Shown here piece after piece: positions 21,134-29,724 of a stretch of DNA of 64,000 nucleotides (position 1 is the first letter of the stretch; the number at the start of each line of letters is the position of its first letter). The notes below the pieces were generated by a model. It had not been told where the DNA came from and searched no databases. It saw only the letters and a list, made by a program, of their open reading frames with translations. Made by a program: the position numbers and the translations under genes. Source of the DNA: Escherichia coli DSM 30083 = JCM 1649 = ATCC 11775 (lineage in GTDB: Bacteria; Pseudomonadota; Gammaproteobacteria; Enterobacterales; Enterobacteriaceae); NCBI RefSeq assembly GCF_003697165.2, contig NZ_CP033092.2:1302001-1366000 (forward strand), given 5' to 3'.

Positions 21134-21188
21134 GACGCCCGTTTCCCCCCCCCTTGGGTACACCGAAAGCTTAGAAGACGAGAGACTT

Positions 21189-24100
21189 ATGATGGAAATT
21201 CTGCGTGGTTCGCCTGCATTGTCGGCATTCCGAATCAACAAACTGCTGGCACGTTTTCAGGCTGCCAGGCTCCTGGTTCACACTATTTACGCCGAGTATG
21301 TCCATTTTGCTGACCTCAATGCGCCGTTAAACGATGATGAGCACGCACAACTTGAACGCCTGCTGAAATATGGCCCGGCACTCGCCAGCCACGCCCCGCA
21401 AGGCAAACTCCTGCTGGTGACCCCGCGTCCTGGCACCATCTCTCCCTGGTCTTCGAAAGCGACCGATATTGCCCATAACTGCGGGCTGCAACAGGTAAAC
21501 CGCCTTGAGCGCGGCGTTGCTTACTATATAGAAGCCGGTACGCTGACCAATGAACAATGGCAGCAGGTTACCGCTGAACTGCACGACCGCATGATGGAAA
21601 CGGTCTTTTTTGCTTTAGATGATGCAGAGCAGCTGTTTGCACACCATCAACCGACTCCGGTCACCAGCGTTGATTTGCTGGGGCAGGGCCGTCAGGCGCT
21701 AATCGACGCTAACCTGCGTCTTGGCCTGGCACTGGCGGAAGATGAAATTGACTATCTGCAGGATGCTTTCACAAGGCTTGGTCGTAATCCGAACGACATC
21801 GAACTGTATATGTTTGCCCAGGCGAACTCCGAGCACTGCCGCCACAAAATTTTTAACGCCGACTGGGTTATCGATGGTGAACAGCAGCCGAAATCGCTAT
21901 TTAAGATGATCAAAAACACCTTCGAAACCACGCCGGATCACGTTCTCTCTGCTTATAAAGATAACGCCGCCGTAATGGAAGGTTCTGAAGTGGGCCGCTA
22001 CTTTGCTGACCACGAAACGGGCCGCTACGATTTCCATCAGGAACCGGCGCATATTCTGATGAAAGTCGAAACTCACAACCACCCGACGGCGATTTCTCCG
22101 TGGCCGGGCGCGGCGACCGGTTCCGGCGGTGAAATCCGCGATGAAGGTGCCACCGGACGTGGCGCAAAGCCGAAAGCTGGTCTGGTTGGTTTCTCCGTAT
22201 CCAACCTGCGAATTCCTGGCTTCGAACAGCCGTGGGAAGAAGATTTCGGTAAACCTGAGCGCATTGTTACCGCGCTGGACATCATGACCGAAGGCCCGCT
22301 GGGCGGCGCGGCGTTTAACAACGAATTTGGTCGCCCGGCACTGAACGGCTACTTCCGTACTTATGAAGAAAAAGTGAACAGCCACAATGGCGAAGAGCTG
22401 CGCGGTTATCACAAACCGATCATGCTGGCGGGTGGGATCGGCAACATTCGCGCCGATCACGTACAAAAAGGCGAGATCAACGTTGGTGCGAAGCTGGTCG
22501 TTCTCGGCGGCCCGGCAATGAACATCGGTCTTGGCGGCGGCGCGGCGTCTTCTATGGCATCTGGTCAGTCTGATGCCGACCTCGACTTTGCTTCCGTACA
22601 GCGCGACAACCCGGAGATGGAGCGTCGCTGCCAGGAAGTGATCGACCGTTGCTGGCAGCTTGGTGATGCCAACCCAATCCTGTTTATCCACGACGTTGGC
22701 GCAGGCGGTCTTTCTAACGCCATGCCGGAACTGGTGAGCGACGGCGGGCGCGGCGGTAAATTTGAACTGCGCGATATCCTGAGCGACGAACCGGGCATGA
22801 GCCCGCTGGAAATCTGGTGTAACGAATCCCAGGAACGCTACGTGCTGGCGGTTGCTGCCGATCAGTTACCGCTGTTTGACGAACTGTGTAAGCGTGAGCG
22901 CGCGCCATACGCGGTGATTGGTGAAGCGACCGAAGAACTGCATCTTTCTTTGCACGATCGTCATTTTGATAATCAGCCGATTGATCTACCGCTGGACGTA
23001 CTGCTTGGCAAAACGCCGAAGATGACCCGCGATGTACAAACGCTGAAAGCGAAAGGCGACGCGCTGGCCCGTGAAGGGATCACCATCGCTGACGCGGTGA
23101 AACGCGTGCTGCATCTGCCGACCGTGGCGGAGAAAACTTTCCTGGTGACCATCGGTGACCGCAGCGTAACCGGCATGGTAGCGCGCGATCAGATGGTGGG
23201 GCCGTGGCAGGTGCCGGTCGCTAATTGTGCGGTCACTACCGCCAGCCTCGACAGCTACTATGGCGAAGCGATGGCAATTGGCGAACGTGCGCCAGTTGCG
23301 CTGCTGGATTTCGCCGCTTCTGCCCGTCTGGCGGTCGGTGAAGCGTTAACCAACATCGCCGCAACGCAGATTGGCGATATCAAACGCATCAAACTTTCCG
23401 CCAACTGGATGGCGGCGGCAGGCCACCCTGGTGAAGATGCGGGCCTGTATGAAGCCGTTAAAGCTGTGGGCGAAGAACTTTGTCCGGCGCTGGGCCTGAC
23501 GATACCGGTGGGTAAAGACTCTATGTCGATGAAAACCCGCTGGCAGGAAGGTAACGAAGAGCGCGAAATGACGTCGCCGTTGTCGCTGGTGATTTCCGCA
23601 TTTGCCCGCGTGGAAGATGTACGTCACACCATTACGCCGCAGCTTTCTACCGAAGATAACGCACTGTTGCTGATTGATTTGGGCAAAGGCAATAACGCGC
23701 TGGGCGCAACGGCACTGGCGCAGGTTTATCGTCAGCTTGGCGACAAACCGGCAGATGTACGCGATGTTGCCCAACTGAAAGGCTTCTATGACGCGATTCA
23801 GGCGCTGGTTGCACAGCGTAAGCTGCTGGCGTATCACGACCGCTCTGATGGCGGCCTGCTGGTAACGCTGGCGGAAATGGCCTTTGCTGGTCATTGTGGC
23901 ATTGACGCGGATATCGCCACTCTGGGTGACGATCGCCTGGCGGCGTTGTTTAACGAAGAACTGGGTGCGGTGATTCAGGTGCGAGCCGCTGACCGTGAAG
24001 CCGTTGAAGCGGTACTGGCACAGCATGGGCTTGCTGATTGCGTCCATTATGTTGGGCAGGCGGTTTCCGGTGACCGTTTTGTGATTACCGCCAACGGGCA

Positions 24101-25076
24101 GACTGTATTTAGCGAAAGCCGCACCACGTTGCGTGTCTGGTGGGCAGAAACGACCTGGCAGATGCAGCGTCTGCGTGACAACCCGGAGTGTGCCGATCAG
24201 GAGCACCAGGCGAAATCAAACGACGCCGATCCGGGCCTGAATGTGAAACTGTCGTTTGATATCAACGAAGATGTGGCAGCACCGTTTATTGCCACTGGCG
24301 CGCGCCCGAAAGTTGCCGTACTGCGTGAGCAGGGTGTGAACTCCCATGTTGAAATGGCGGCAGCTTTCCACCGTGCGGGCTTCGATGCTATCGACGTGCA
24401 TATGAGCGATCTGCTGGCTGGACGCACGGGCCTGGAGGGTTTCCACGTCCTGGTAGCGTGCGGTGGTTTTTCCTACGGTGATGTGCTGGGCGCTGGTGAA
24501 GGTTGGGCGAAGTCTATCCTGTTCAATGACCGTGTACGCGATGAGTTTGCAACCTTCTTCCATCGTCCGCAAACGCTGGCGCTGGGGGTATGTAACGGTT
24601 GCCAGATGATGTCTAATCTGCGTGAACTGATCCCGGGTAGCGAGTTGTGGCCACGTTTTGTGCGTAACACCTCCGATCGCTTTGAAGCGCGTTTCAGTCT
24701 GGTAGAAGTAACCCAAAGCCCGTCGCTGCTGTTGCAGGGGATGGTGGGCTCGCAGATGCCGATTGCTGTCTCTCACGGTGAAGGGCGCGTGGAAGTGCGT
24801 GATGCGGCGCATCTGGCGGCACTGGAAAGCAAAGGGCTGGTGGCACTGCGCTATGTCGATAACTTCGGCAAAGTCACTGAAACCTACCCGGCTAACCCGA
24901 ACGGTTCTCCGAATGGTATTACGGCAGTCACGACTGAAAGTGGTCGAGTCACCATTATGATGCCGCACCCGGAACGTGTTTTCCGTACTGTCAGCAACTC
25001 CTGGCATCCGGAAAACTGGGGCGAGGATGGCCCATGGATGCGCATTTTCCGCAATGCACGTAAGCAGTTGGGGTAA
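21189..25076 (+). CDS. purL: Phosphoribosylformylglycinamidine synthase
   Basis: This 1295-residue enzyme performs the fourth step of purine synthesis, converting FGAR plus glutamine and ATP to FGAM. The FGAM synthetase core shows KVETHNHPTAISPWPGAATG and the ATP-binding repeats. The C-terminal class I glutamine amidotransferase has LGVCNGCQMM with the catalytic Cys, and the distal His/Glu in MMPHPERVF. The start MMEILRGS at 21189 gives exact K-12 length although the frame is open 37 codons further up, across the promoter. The leader contains an unusual run of nine C at 21145-21153. Confidence 0.97.
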   Translation: MMEILRGSPALSAFRINKLLARFQAARLLVHTIYAEYVHFADLNAPLNDDEHAQLERLLKYGPALASHAPQGKLLLVTPRPGTISPWSSKATDIAHNCGLQQVNRLERGVAYYIEAGTLTNEQWQQVTAELHDRMMETVFFALDDAEQLFAHHQPTPVTSVDLLGQGRQALIDANLRLGLALAEDEIDYLQDAFTRLGRNPNDIELYMFAQANSEHCRHKIFNADWVIDGEQQPKSLFKMIKNTFETTPDHVLSAYKDNAAVMEGSEVGRYFADHETGRYDFHQEPAHILMKVETHNHPTAISPWPGAATGSGGEIRDEGATGRGAKPKAGLVGFSVSNLRIPGFEQPWEEDFGKPERIVTALDIMTEGPLGGAAFNNEFGRPALNGYFRTYEEKVNSHNGEELRGYHKPIMLAGGIGNIRADHVQKGEINVGAKLVVLGGPAMNIGLGGGAASSMASGQSDADLDFASVQRDNPEMERRCQEVIDRCWQLGDANPILFIHDVGAGGLSNAMPELVSDGGRGGKFELRDILSDEPGMSPLEIWCNESQERYVLAVAADQLPLFDELCKRERAPYAVIGEATEELHLSLHDRHFDNQPIDLPLDVLLGKTPKMTRDVQTLKAKGDALAREGITIADAVKRVLHLPTVAEKTFLVTIGDRSVTGMVARDQMVGPWQVPVANCAVTTASLDSYYGEAMAIGERAPVALLDFAASARLAVGEALTNIAATQIGDIKRIKLSANWMAAAGHPGEDAGLYEAVKAVGEELCPALGLTIPVGKDSMSMKTRWQEGNEEREMTSPLSLVISAFARVEDVRHTITPQLSTEDNALLLIDLGKGNNALGATALAQVYRQLGDKPADVRDVAQLKGFYDAIQALVAQRKLLAYHDRSDGGLLVTLAEMAFAGHCGIDADIATLGDDRLAALFNEELGAVIQVRAADREAVEAVLAQHGLADCVHYVGQAVSGDRFVITANGQTVFSESRTTLRVWWAETTWQMQRLRDNPECADQEHQAKSNDADPGLNVKLSFDINEDVAAPFIATGARPKVAVLREQGVNSHVEMAAAFHRAGFDAIDVHMSDLLAGRTGLEGFHVLVACGGFSYGDVLGAGEGWAKSILFNDRVRDEFATFFHRPQTLALGVCNGCQMMSNLRELIPGSELWPRFVRNTSDRFEARFSLVEVTQSPSLLLQGMVGSQMPIAVSHGEGRVEVRDAAHLAALESKGLVALRYVDNFGKVTETYPANPNGSPNGITAVTTESGRVTIMMPHPERVFRTVSNSWHPENWGEDGPWMRIFRNARKQLG

Positions 25077-25099
25077 GTCGTCAACCCATTGGTATTGCA

Positions 25100-25130
25100 G
25101 CCCGGATGAGGCATTCACGCCGCATCCGGC
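25100..25130. repeat. REP element after purL
   Basis: GCCCGGATGAGGC...GCCGCATCCGGC is a single imperfect REP palindrome typical of Escherichia intergenic regions, placed 23 bases after the purL stop. Confidence 0.8.
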
Positions 25131-25153
25131 ATTAAGCACCAACCGCTATTATG

Positions 25154-25178
25154 AGCTCCCAACTTCGGGAGCTTTTTT
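25154..25178 (+). terminator. Terminator of purL
   Basis: A stem AGCTCCC/GGGAGCT (25154-25160 and 25167-25173) is followed by six T. Confidence 0.88.
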
Positions 25179-25179
25179 G

Positions 25180-25293
25180 TGTCTTTAAATCACGACAATG
25201 GGTGGTTTGCCGTGTCGCTTTTTGGTGACACTTAACTCATTGATTTTAATATTATCTAATAAGTTTATCTTAAGTTGTCTCTTTTTAGCGACA
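25180..25293 (+). promoter_or_regulatory. Three GlrR activator boxes upstream of glmY
   Basis: The pattern TGTC-N10-GACA occurs three times: 25180-25197, 25213-25230 and 25276-25293. This is the reported binding motif of the response regulator GlrR, encoded about 2.5 kb downstream in this window. The first box overlaps the end of the purL terminator. Confidence 0.85.
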
Positions 25294-25382
25294 CAGTGGC
25301 TGATTTACATTCAAATAGTGGAGAAGCCATAAACCCCTCAAAGCAGTTTATAATCAGTACGTTACCAAACTATTTTCTTTAT

Positions 25383-25402
25383 TGGCACAGTTACTGCATA
25401 AT
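25383..25402 (+). promoter_or_regulatory. Overlapping sigma-54 and sigma-70 promoters of glmY
   Basis: TGGCAC-N5-CTGCA at 25383-25398 fits a sigma-54 -24/-12 element with start at 25410. CATAAT at 25397-25402 can serve as a sigma-70 -10 for nearly the same start. Dual promoters are known for E. coli glmY. Confidence 0.85.
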
Positions 25403-25409
25403 AGTAAGC

Positions 25410-25594
25410 AGTGGCTCATTCACCGACTTATGTCAGCCCCTTCGGGACGTGCTACATAAAATTCGAATGACGCACAACAAGGTGCCTGCCGTCCAACTTC
25501 TGATATCAGCGTAGCTATATCAACCATCGGGCGAAACGTCGAGTTAGGCACCGCCTTATTCCATAACAAAGCCGGGTAATTCCCGGCTTTGTTG
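25410..25594 (+). ncRNA. glmY: GlmY small regulatory RNA
   Basis: The transcript starts AGTGGCTCATTCACCGAC at 25410, which I recognise as E. coli GlmY. It ends in the terminator AACAAAGCCGGG...CCCGGCTTTGTT (25565-25593), about 185 nt. GlmY accumulates when glucosamine-6-phosphate is low, titrates the adaptor RapZ and so protects GlmZ, which activates glmS. Here it lies between purL and glrK, with its activator's operon directly downstream. Confidence 0.93.
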
Positions 25595-25651
25595 TATCTG
25601 AACTTCCCCTCGGTTAGCATCAGGCTATTCGCGTCTGACGAGAGTAACGCC

Positions 25652-27079
25652 TTGAACCGCTGGCCCGTTTTTCCCCGCTCATTACGACAACTGGTAATGC
25701 TGGCATTTTTGCTGATTCTGCTGCCCCTGTTGGTGCTGGCATGGCAAGCCTGGCAAAGCCTGAATGCACTTAGCGATCAGGCGGCGCTGGTTAACCGCAC
25801 TACGCTTATTGATGCCCGGCGCAGTGAAGCGATGACCAACGCGGCACTGGAGATGGAGCGCAGCTACCGTCAGTACTGCGTGCTGGACGACCCTACGCTT
25901 GCGAAGGTTTATCAAAGCCAGCGCAAGCGTTACAGCGAAATGCTCGATGCCCACGCAGGCGTGCTGCCGGACGATAAACTCTACCAGGCATTACGTCAGG
26001 ATTTGAATAATCTGGCTCAACTTCAGTGTAACAACAGCGGTCCCGATGCTGCTGCCGCCGCGCGTCTGGAAGCCTTTGCCAGTGCCAATACCGAAATGGT
26101 GCAGGCCACGCGCACAGTGGTGTTCTCTCGTGGGCAGCAACTTCAGCGTGAAATCGCCGAACGTGGGCAATATTTTGGTTGGCAATCGCTGGTGCTATTT
26201 CTGGTGAGTCTGGTGATGGTACTGCTTTTCACGAGGATGATTATCGGTCCGGTGAAAAATATCGAGCGCATGATCAACCGGCTGGGGGAAGGGCGTTCTC
26301 TGGGCAATAGCGTCTCGTTCAGTGGACCGAGCGAGTTACGCTCGGTTGGGCAACGTATTCTTTGGTTAAGTGAGCGCCTGTCATGGCTGGAATCCCAACG
26401 CCATCAATTTTTAAGACATTTATCTCATGAATTAAAAACGCCACTGGCGAGTATGCGCGAGGGCACTGAATTACTGGCTGATCAGGTTGTCGGGCCGCTT
26501 ACGCCAGAGCAAAAAGAGGTGGTGAGCATTCTTGATAGCAGCAGCCGCAATTTGCAAAAGCTGATCGAACAACTGCTTGATTACAACCGTAAACAGGCGG
26601 ACAGTGCGGTGGAACTGGAGAATGTTGAGTTAGCACCGCTGGTGGAGACAGTGGTTTCTGCTCATAGCCTGCCCGCACGGGCTAAAATGATGCATACCGA
26701 CGTTGATCTCAAAGCAACAGCTTGCCTGGCGGAGCCAATGCTGCTGATGAGCGTACTGGATAATCTTTACTCCAATGCGGTGCACTACGGGGCTGAATCC
26801 GGTAACATTTGCCTTCGCAGCAGTTTACATGGTGCGCGGGTTTATATTGATGTCATCAATACAGGCACGCCCATTCCGCAAGAGGAACGCGCCATGATCT
26901 TCGAACCCTTTTTTCAGGGAAGCCACCAGCGAAAAGGGGCGGTGAAGGGCAGCGGTCTGGGATTAAGCATTGCCAGGGATTGTATTCGCCGTATGCAAGG
27001 GGAACTGTATCTGGTCGACGAGAGCGGGCAAGACGTTTGTTTCCGCATTGAATTACCGTCGTCGAAAAACACGAAATAA
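25652..27079 (+). CDS. glrK: Sensor histidine kinase GlrK (QseE)
   Basis: This 475-residue inner-membrane kinase has two membrane segments (about residues 13-34 and 172-193), a periplasmic helical sensor region between them, a HAMP linker, a phosphoacceptor H-box FLRHLSHELKTPLASM, and a HATPase domain ending with GSGLGLSIARD. It phosphorylates GlrR. The start is TTG at 25652, which gives the K-12 length; the Shine-Dalgarno is weak. The second residue reads Asn where I remember Lys in K-12. Confidence 0.93.
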   Translation: MNRWPVFPRSLRQLVMLAFLLILLPLLVLAWQAWQSLNALSDQAALVNRTTLIDARRSEAMTNAALEMERSYRQYCVLDDPTLAKVYQSQRKRYSEMLDAHAGVLPDDKLYQALRQDLNNLAQLQCNNSGPDAAAAARLEAFASANTEMVQATRTVVFSRGQQLQREIAERGQYFGWQSLVLFLVSLVMVLLFTRMIIGPVKNIERMINRLGEGRSLGNSVSFSGPSELRSVGQRILWLSERLSWLESQRHQFLRHLSHELKTPLASMREGTELLADQVVGPLTPEQKEVVSILDSSSRNLQKLIEQLLDYNRKQADSAVELENVELAPLVETVVSAHSLPARAKMMHTDVDLKATACLAEPMLLMSVLDNLYSNAVHYGAESGNICLRSSLHGARVYIDVINTGTPIPQEERAMIFEPFFQGSHQRKGAVKGSGLGLSIARDCIRRMQGELYLVDESGQDVCFRIELPSSKNTK

Positions 27080-27243
27080 TGCTAACAGCCCATCCCATCA
27101 GGCTATTTTATTTGTCAGTTCGGCCCCGGGCAGTGCTCGAAATCTTCACGTACGACATGTACGCTCTGGTTTCTCCGCGCTGTCCATGTCCAAACTGCCT
27201 GCAACAATTACGCCCACTGGGATAGGCTTTAAGTCTGGTGAAT
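27080..27243. other. 164-bp glrK-qseG gap with palindromic intergenic element
   Basis: No gene is visible. The stretch from about 27135 to 27228 looks like a dispersed enterobacterial intergenic repeat: CACGTACGACATGTACGCTC has a GTAC-N5-GTAC core, followed by GGTTTCTCCGCGCTGTCC. I recall similar text in other E. coli gaps but cannot name the repeat family with confidence. Confidence 0.4.
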
Positions 27244-27957
27244 ATGCGACACATTTTTCAACGATTATTGCCCCGACGGCTGTGGCTGGCAGGGCTGCCA
27301 TGTCTGGCATTGCTGGGTTGCGTGCAGAGTCACAATAAGCCAGCCATTGATACGCCAGCAGAAGAAAAAATTCCGGTTTATCAACTGGCTGACTATCTTT
27401 CTACTGAATGTAGCGACATCTGGGCGCTGCAAGGTAAATCAACCGAAACCAATCCGCTTTACTGGCTGCGGGCGATGGATTGTGCTGATCGTTTAATGCC
27501 TGCGCAGTCGCGTCAGCAAGCCCGCCAATATGACGACGGCAACTGGCAAAATACCTTTAAACAAGGGATTTTGCTCGCCGACGCCAAAATTACGCCGTAT
27601 GAGCGCCGCCAGCTGGTCGCGCGCATTGATGCGCTAAGTACCGAGATCCCGGCACAGGTTCGCCCACTGTATCAACTCTGGCGCGACGGTCAGGCGCTGC
27701 AACTGCAACTGGCGGAAGAGCGCCAACGCTACAGCAAACTCCAGCAGTCCAGCGACAGCGAGCTGGATACTTTGCGCCAGCAACATCACGTTCTACAACA
27801 GCAACTGGAACTCACTACCCGCAAGCTGGAAAACCTGACCGATATTGAACGCCAGCTCTCGACCCGCAAACCGGCTGGAAATTTCTCGCCGGATACGCCG
27901 CACGAGAGTGAAAAGCCCGCGCCATCCACCGATGAGGTCACTCCTGATGAGCCATAA
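27244..27957 (+). CDS. qseG: Lipoprotein QseG
   Basis: This 237-residue predicted lipoprotein has signal sequence and lipobox LALLGC (acylated Cys near residue 26). The C-terminal half (about 140-200) is Gln/Leu/Glu-rich and likely coiled coil (LQLQLAEERQRYSKLQ, LRQQHHVLQQQLELTTRKLE). In pathogenic E. coli QseG interacts with the GlrK sensor and affects effector translocation. The ATG at 27244 is preferred; GTG at 27238 would add two residues. It overlaps the glrR start by 11 bases. Confidence 0.9.
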   Translation: MRHIFQRLLPRRLWLAGLPCLALLGCVQSHNKPAIDTPAEEKIPVYQLADYLSTECSDIWALQGKSTETNPLYWLRAMDCADRLMPAQSRQQARQYDDGNWQNTFKQGILLADAKITPYERRQLVARIDALSTEIPAQVRPLYQLWRDGQALQLQLAEERQRYSKLQQSSDSELDTLRQQHHVLQQQLELTTRKLENLTDIERQLSTRKPAGNFSPDTPHESEKPAPSTDEVTPDEP

Positions 27958-29281
27958 ACCTGCGCATTTATTACTGGTCGATGATGATCCGGGATTGCTG
28001 AAACTGCTTGGCCTGCGCCTGACCAGCGAAGGCTACAGCGTGGTCACGGCGGAAAGTGGCGTTGAAGGATTACGGGTACTGAATCGCGAAAAAGTAGATT
28101 TAGTCATCAGCGACCTGCGGATGGATGAAATGGATGGTATGCAGCTATTTGCTGAAATTCAGAAAGTGCAGCCGGGAATGCCAGTAATTATTCTTACCGC
28201 GCATGGTTCTATTCCTGATGCCGTTGCTGCAACACAGCAGGGCGTGTTCAGTTTTCTCACCAAGCCTGTCGATAAAGATGCGCTATATCAGGCAATTGAC
28301 GATGCGCTGGAACAATCCGCGCCAGCCACCGACGAACGTTGGCGCGAGGCGATTGTCACCCGCAGCCCGCTGATGCTGCGCTTGCTGGAACAGGCGCGGC
28401 TGGTGGCACAATCAGACGTTAGCGTTTTGATTAACGGCCAGAGCGGCACCGGGAAAGAGATTTTCGCCCAGGCTATCCACAACGCCAGCCCGCGCAACAG
28501 CAAGCCATTTATTGCTATTAACTGTGGCGCATTACCCGAGCAATTGCTGGAGTCGGAGCTGTTTGGTCATGCACGTGGCGCGTTTACTGGCGCTGTCAGC
28601 AATCGCGAAGGTTTATTCCAGGCGGCGGAAGGCGGTACGCTATTTCTCGATGAGATTGGCGATATGCCCGCACCGTTGCAGGTCAAACTGCTGCGCGTGT
28701 TGCAGGAGCGTAAAGTGCGCCCGCTGGGCAGTAACCGCGATATTGATATCGACGTGCGGATTATTTCTGCGACCCACCGCGACCTGCCAAAAGCGATGAC
28801 GCGCGGGGAATTCCGTGAAGACCTCTATTACCGCCTCAACGTTGTCAGCCTGAAAATTCCGGCACTGGCGGAGCGCACAGAAGACATTCCGCTACTGGCA
28901 AATCACCTGTTGCGCCAGGCGGCAGAGCGACATAAACCGTTTGTCCGCGCGTTCTCCACCGATGCAATGAAACGCCTGATGACTGCGAGCTGGCCGGGCA
29001 ACGTGCGCCAGTTGGTCAACGTGATTGAACAGTGCGTGGCGCTGACATCATCTCCGGTAATTAGTGATGCGCTGGTGGAGCAGGCGCTGGAGGGCGAAAA
29101 CACGGCGCTGCCAACCTTTGTTGAGGCGCGTAATCAGTTTGAACTCAACTATTTGCGTAAGCTGCTGCAAATCACCAAAGGCAACGTCACCCACGCGGCG
29201 AGAATGGCGGGGCGCAACCGGACAGAATTTTATAAACTGCTTTCCCGACACGAACTGGATGCAAACGATTTCAAGGAATGA
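27947..29281 (+). CDS. glrR: Response regulator GlrR, sigma-54 activator
   Basis: This 444-residue NtrC-family activator has a receiver domain (residues 5-120, phosphoacceptor Asp56 in VISDLRMD), an AAA+ sigma-54-interaction domain (GQSGTGKE, GAFTGA, GGTLFLDEIGD, RLNV) and a C-terminal Fis-type helix-turn-helix (NVTHAARMAGRNRTEFYKLL). It activates the sigma-54 promoter of glmY, whose three TGTC-N10-GACA boxes lie in this window. It overlaps qseG and is followed 60 bp later by glnB. Confidence 0.95.
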   Translation: MSHKPAHLLLVDDDPGLLKLLGLRLTSEGYSVVTAESGVEGLRVLNREKVDLVISDLRMDEMDGMQLFAEIQKVQPGMPVIILTAHGSIPDAVAATQQGVFSFLTKPVDKDALYQAIDDALEQSAPATDERWREAIVTRSPLMLRLLEQARLVAQSDVSVLINGQSGTGKEIFAQAIHNASPRNSKPFIAINCGALPEQLLESELFGHARGAFTGAVSNREGLFQAAEGGTLFLDEIGDMPAPLQVKLLRVLQERKVRPLGSNRDIDIDVRIISATHRDLPKAMTRGEFREDLYYRLNVVSLKIPALAERTEDIPLLANHLLRQAAERHKPFVRAFSTDAMKRLMTASWPGNVRQLVNVIEQCVALTSSPVISDALVEQALEGENTALPTFVEARNQFELNYLRKLLQITKGNVTHAARMAGRNRTEFYKLLSRHELDANDFKE

Positions 29282-29341
29282 ATTGGCGTTATGTGTTACG
29301 TTTAGCAGATCAAAAGACAGGCGACCTTTTCAAGGAATAGC

Positions 29342-29680
29342 ATGAAAAAGATTGATGCGATTATTAAACCCTTCAAGCTGGACGATGTCCGCGAAGCACT
29401 GGCTGAAGTCGGTATTACCGGCATGACGGTCACTGAGGTGAAAGGTTTTGGCCGCCAGAAAGGCCATACCGAGCTGTACCGCGGTGCGGAGTATATGGTG
29501 GATTTTCTGCCGAAAGTGAAAATTGAGATTGTCGTACCGGACGACATTGTCGATACCTGTGTCGATACCATTATTCGCACGGCGCAAACTGGCAAAATCG
29601 GTGACGGTAAAATCTTCGTCTTCGACGTGGCACGGGTCATTCGCATCCGTACCGGTGAAGAGGACGACGCGGCAATTTAA
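29342..29680 (+). CDS. glnB: Nitrogen regulatory protein P-II
   Basis: This 112-residue trimeric signal protein senses 2-oxoglutarate and ATP/ADP and is uridylylated by GlnD at Tyr51, in the T-loop ELYRGAEYMVDF. It controls NtrB and GlnE. The B- and C-loop signatures (GKIGDGKIFV, RIRTGE) are present. A CAAGGAAT ribosome site precedes ATG 29342. It is the distal gene of the glrK-qseG-glrR-glnB cluster. Confidence 0.97.
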   Translation: MKKIDAIIKPFKLDDVREALAEVGITGMTVTEVKGFGRQKGHTELYRGAEYMVDFLPKVKIEIVVPDDIVDTCVDTIIRTAQTGKIGDGKIFVFDVARVIRIRTGEEDDAAI

Positions 29681-29692
29681 AACGCGTCAAGG

Positions 29693-29718
29693 GTTGCCGG
29701 ATGTTTCCATCCGGCAAC
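29693..29718. terminator. Hairpin between convergent glnB and hmp
   Basis: GTTGCCGGATG (29693-29703) pairs perfectly with CATCCGGCAAC (29708-29718). No T run follows on either strand, so it may be a REP-like stabiliser rather than a classical terminator. Confidence 0.6.
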
Positions 29719-29724
29719 ATCAAA

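Noticed and set aside
24216..25142. Minus-strand frames opposite purL (also 23346-24206 and 21897-22691)
   Set aside because: All lie entirely or mostly inside purL, are rich in Arg/His/Gln typical of shadow frames, and have no start signals.
27238..27957. GTG start for qseG two codons upstream of the chosen ATG
   Set aside because: It cannot be excluded, but ATG 27244 gives the length I remember for K-12 and both keep the same lipoprotein signal.
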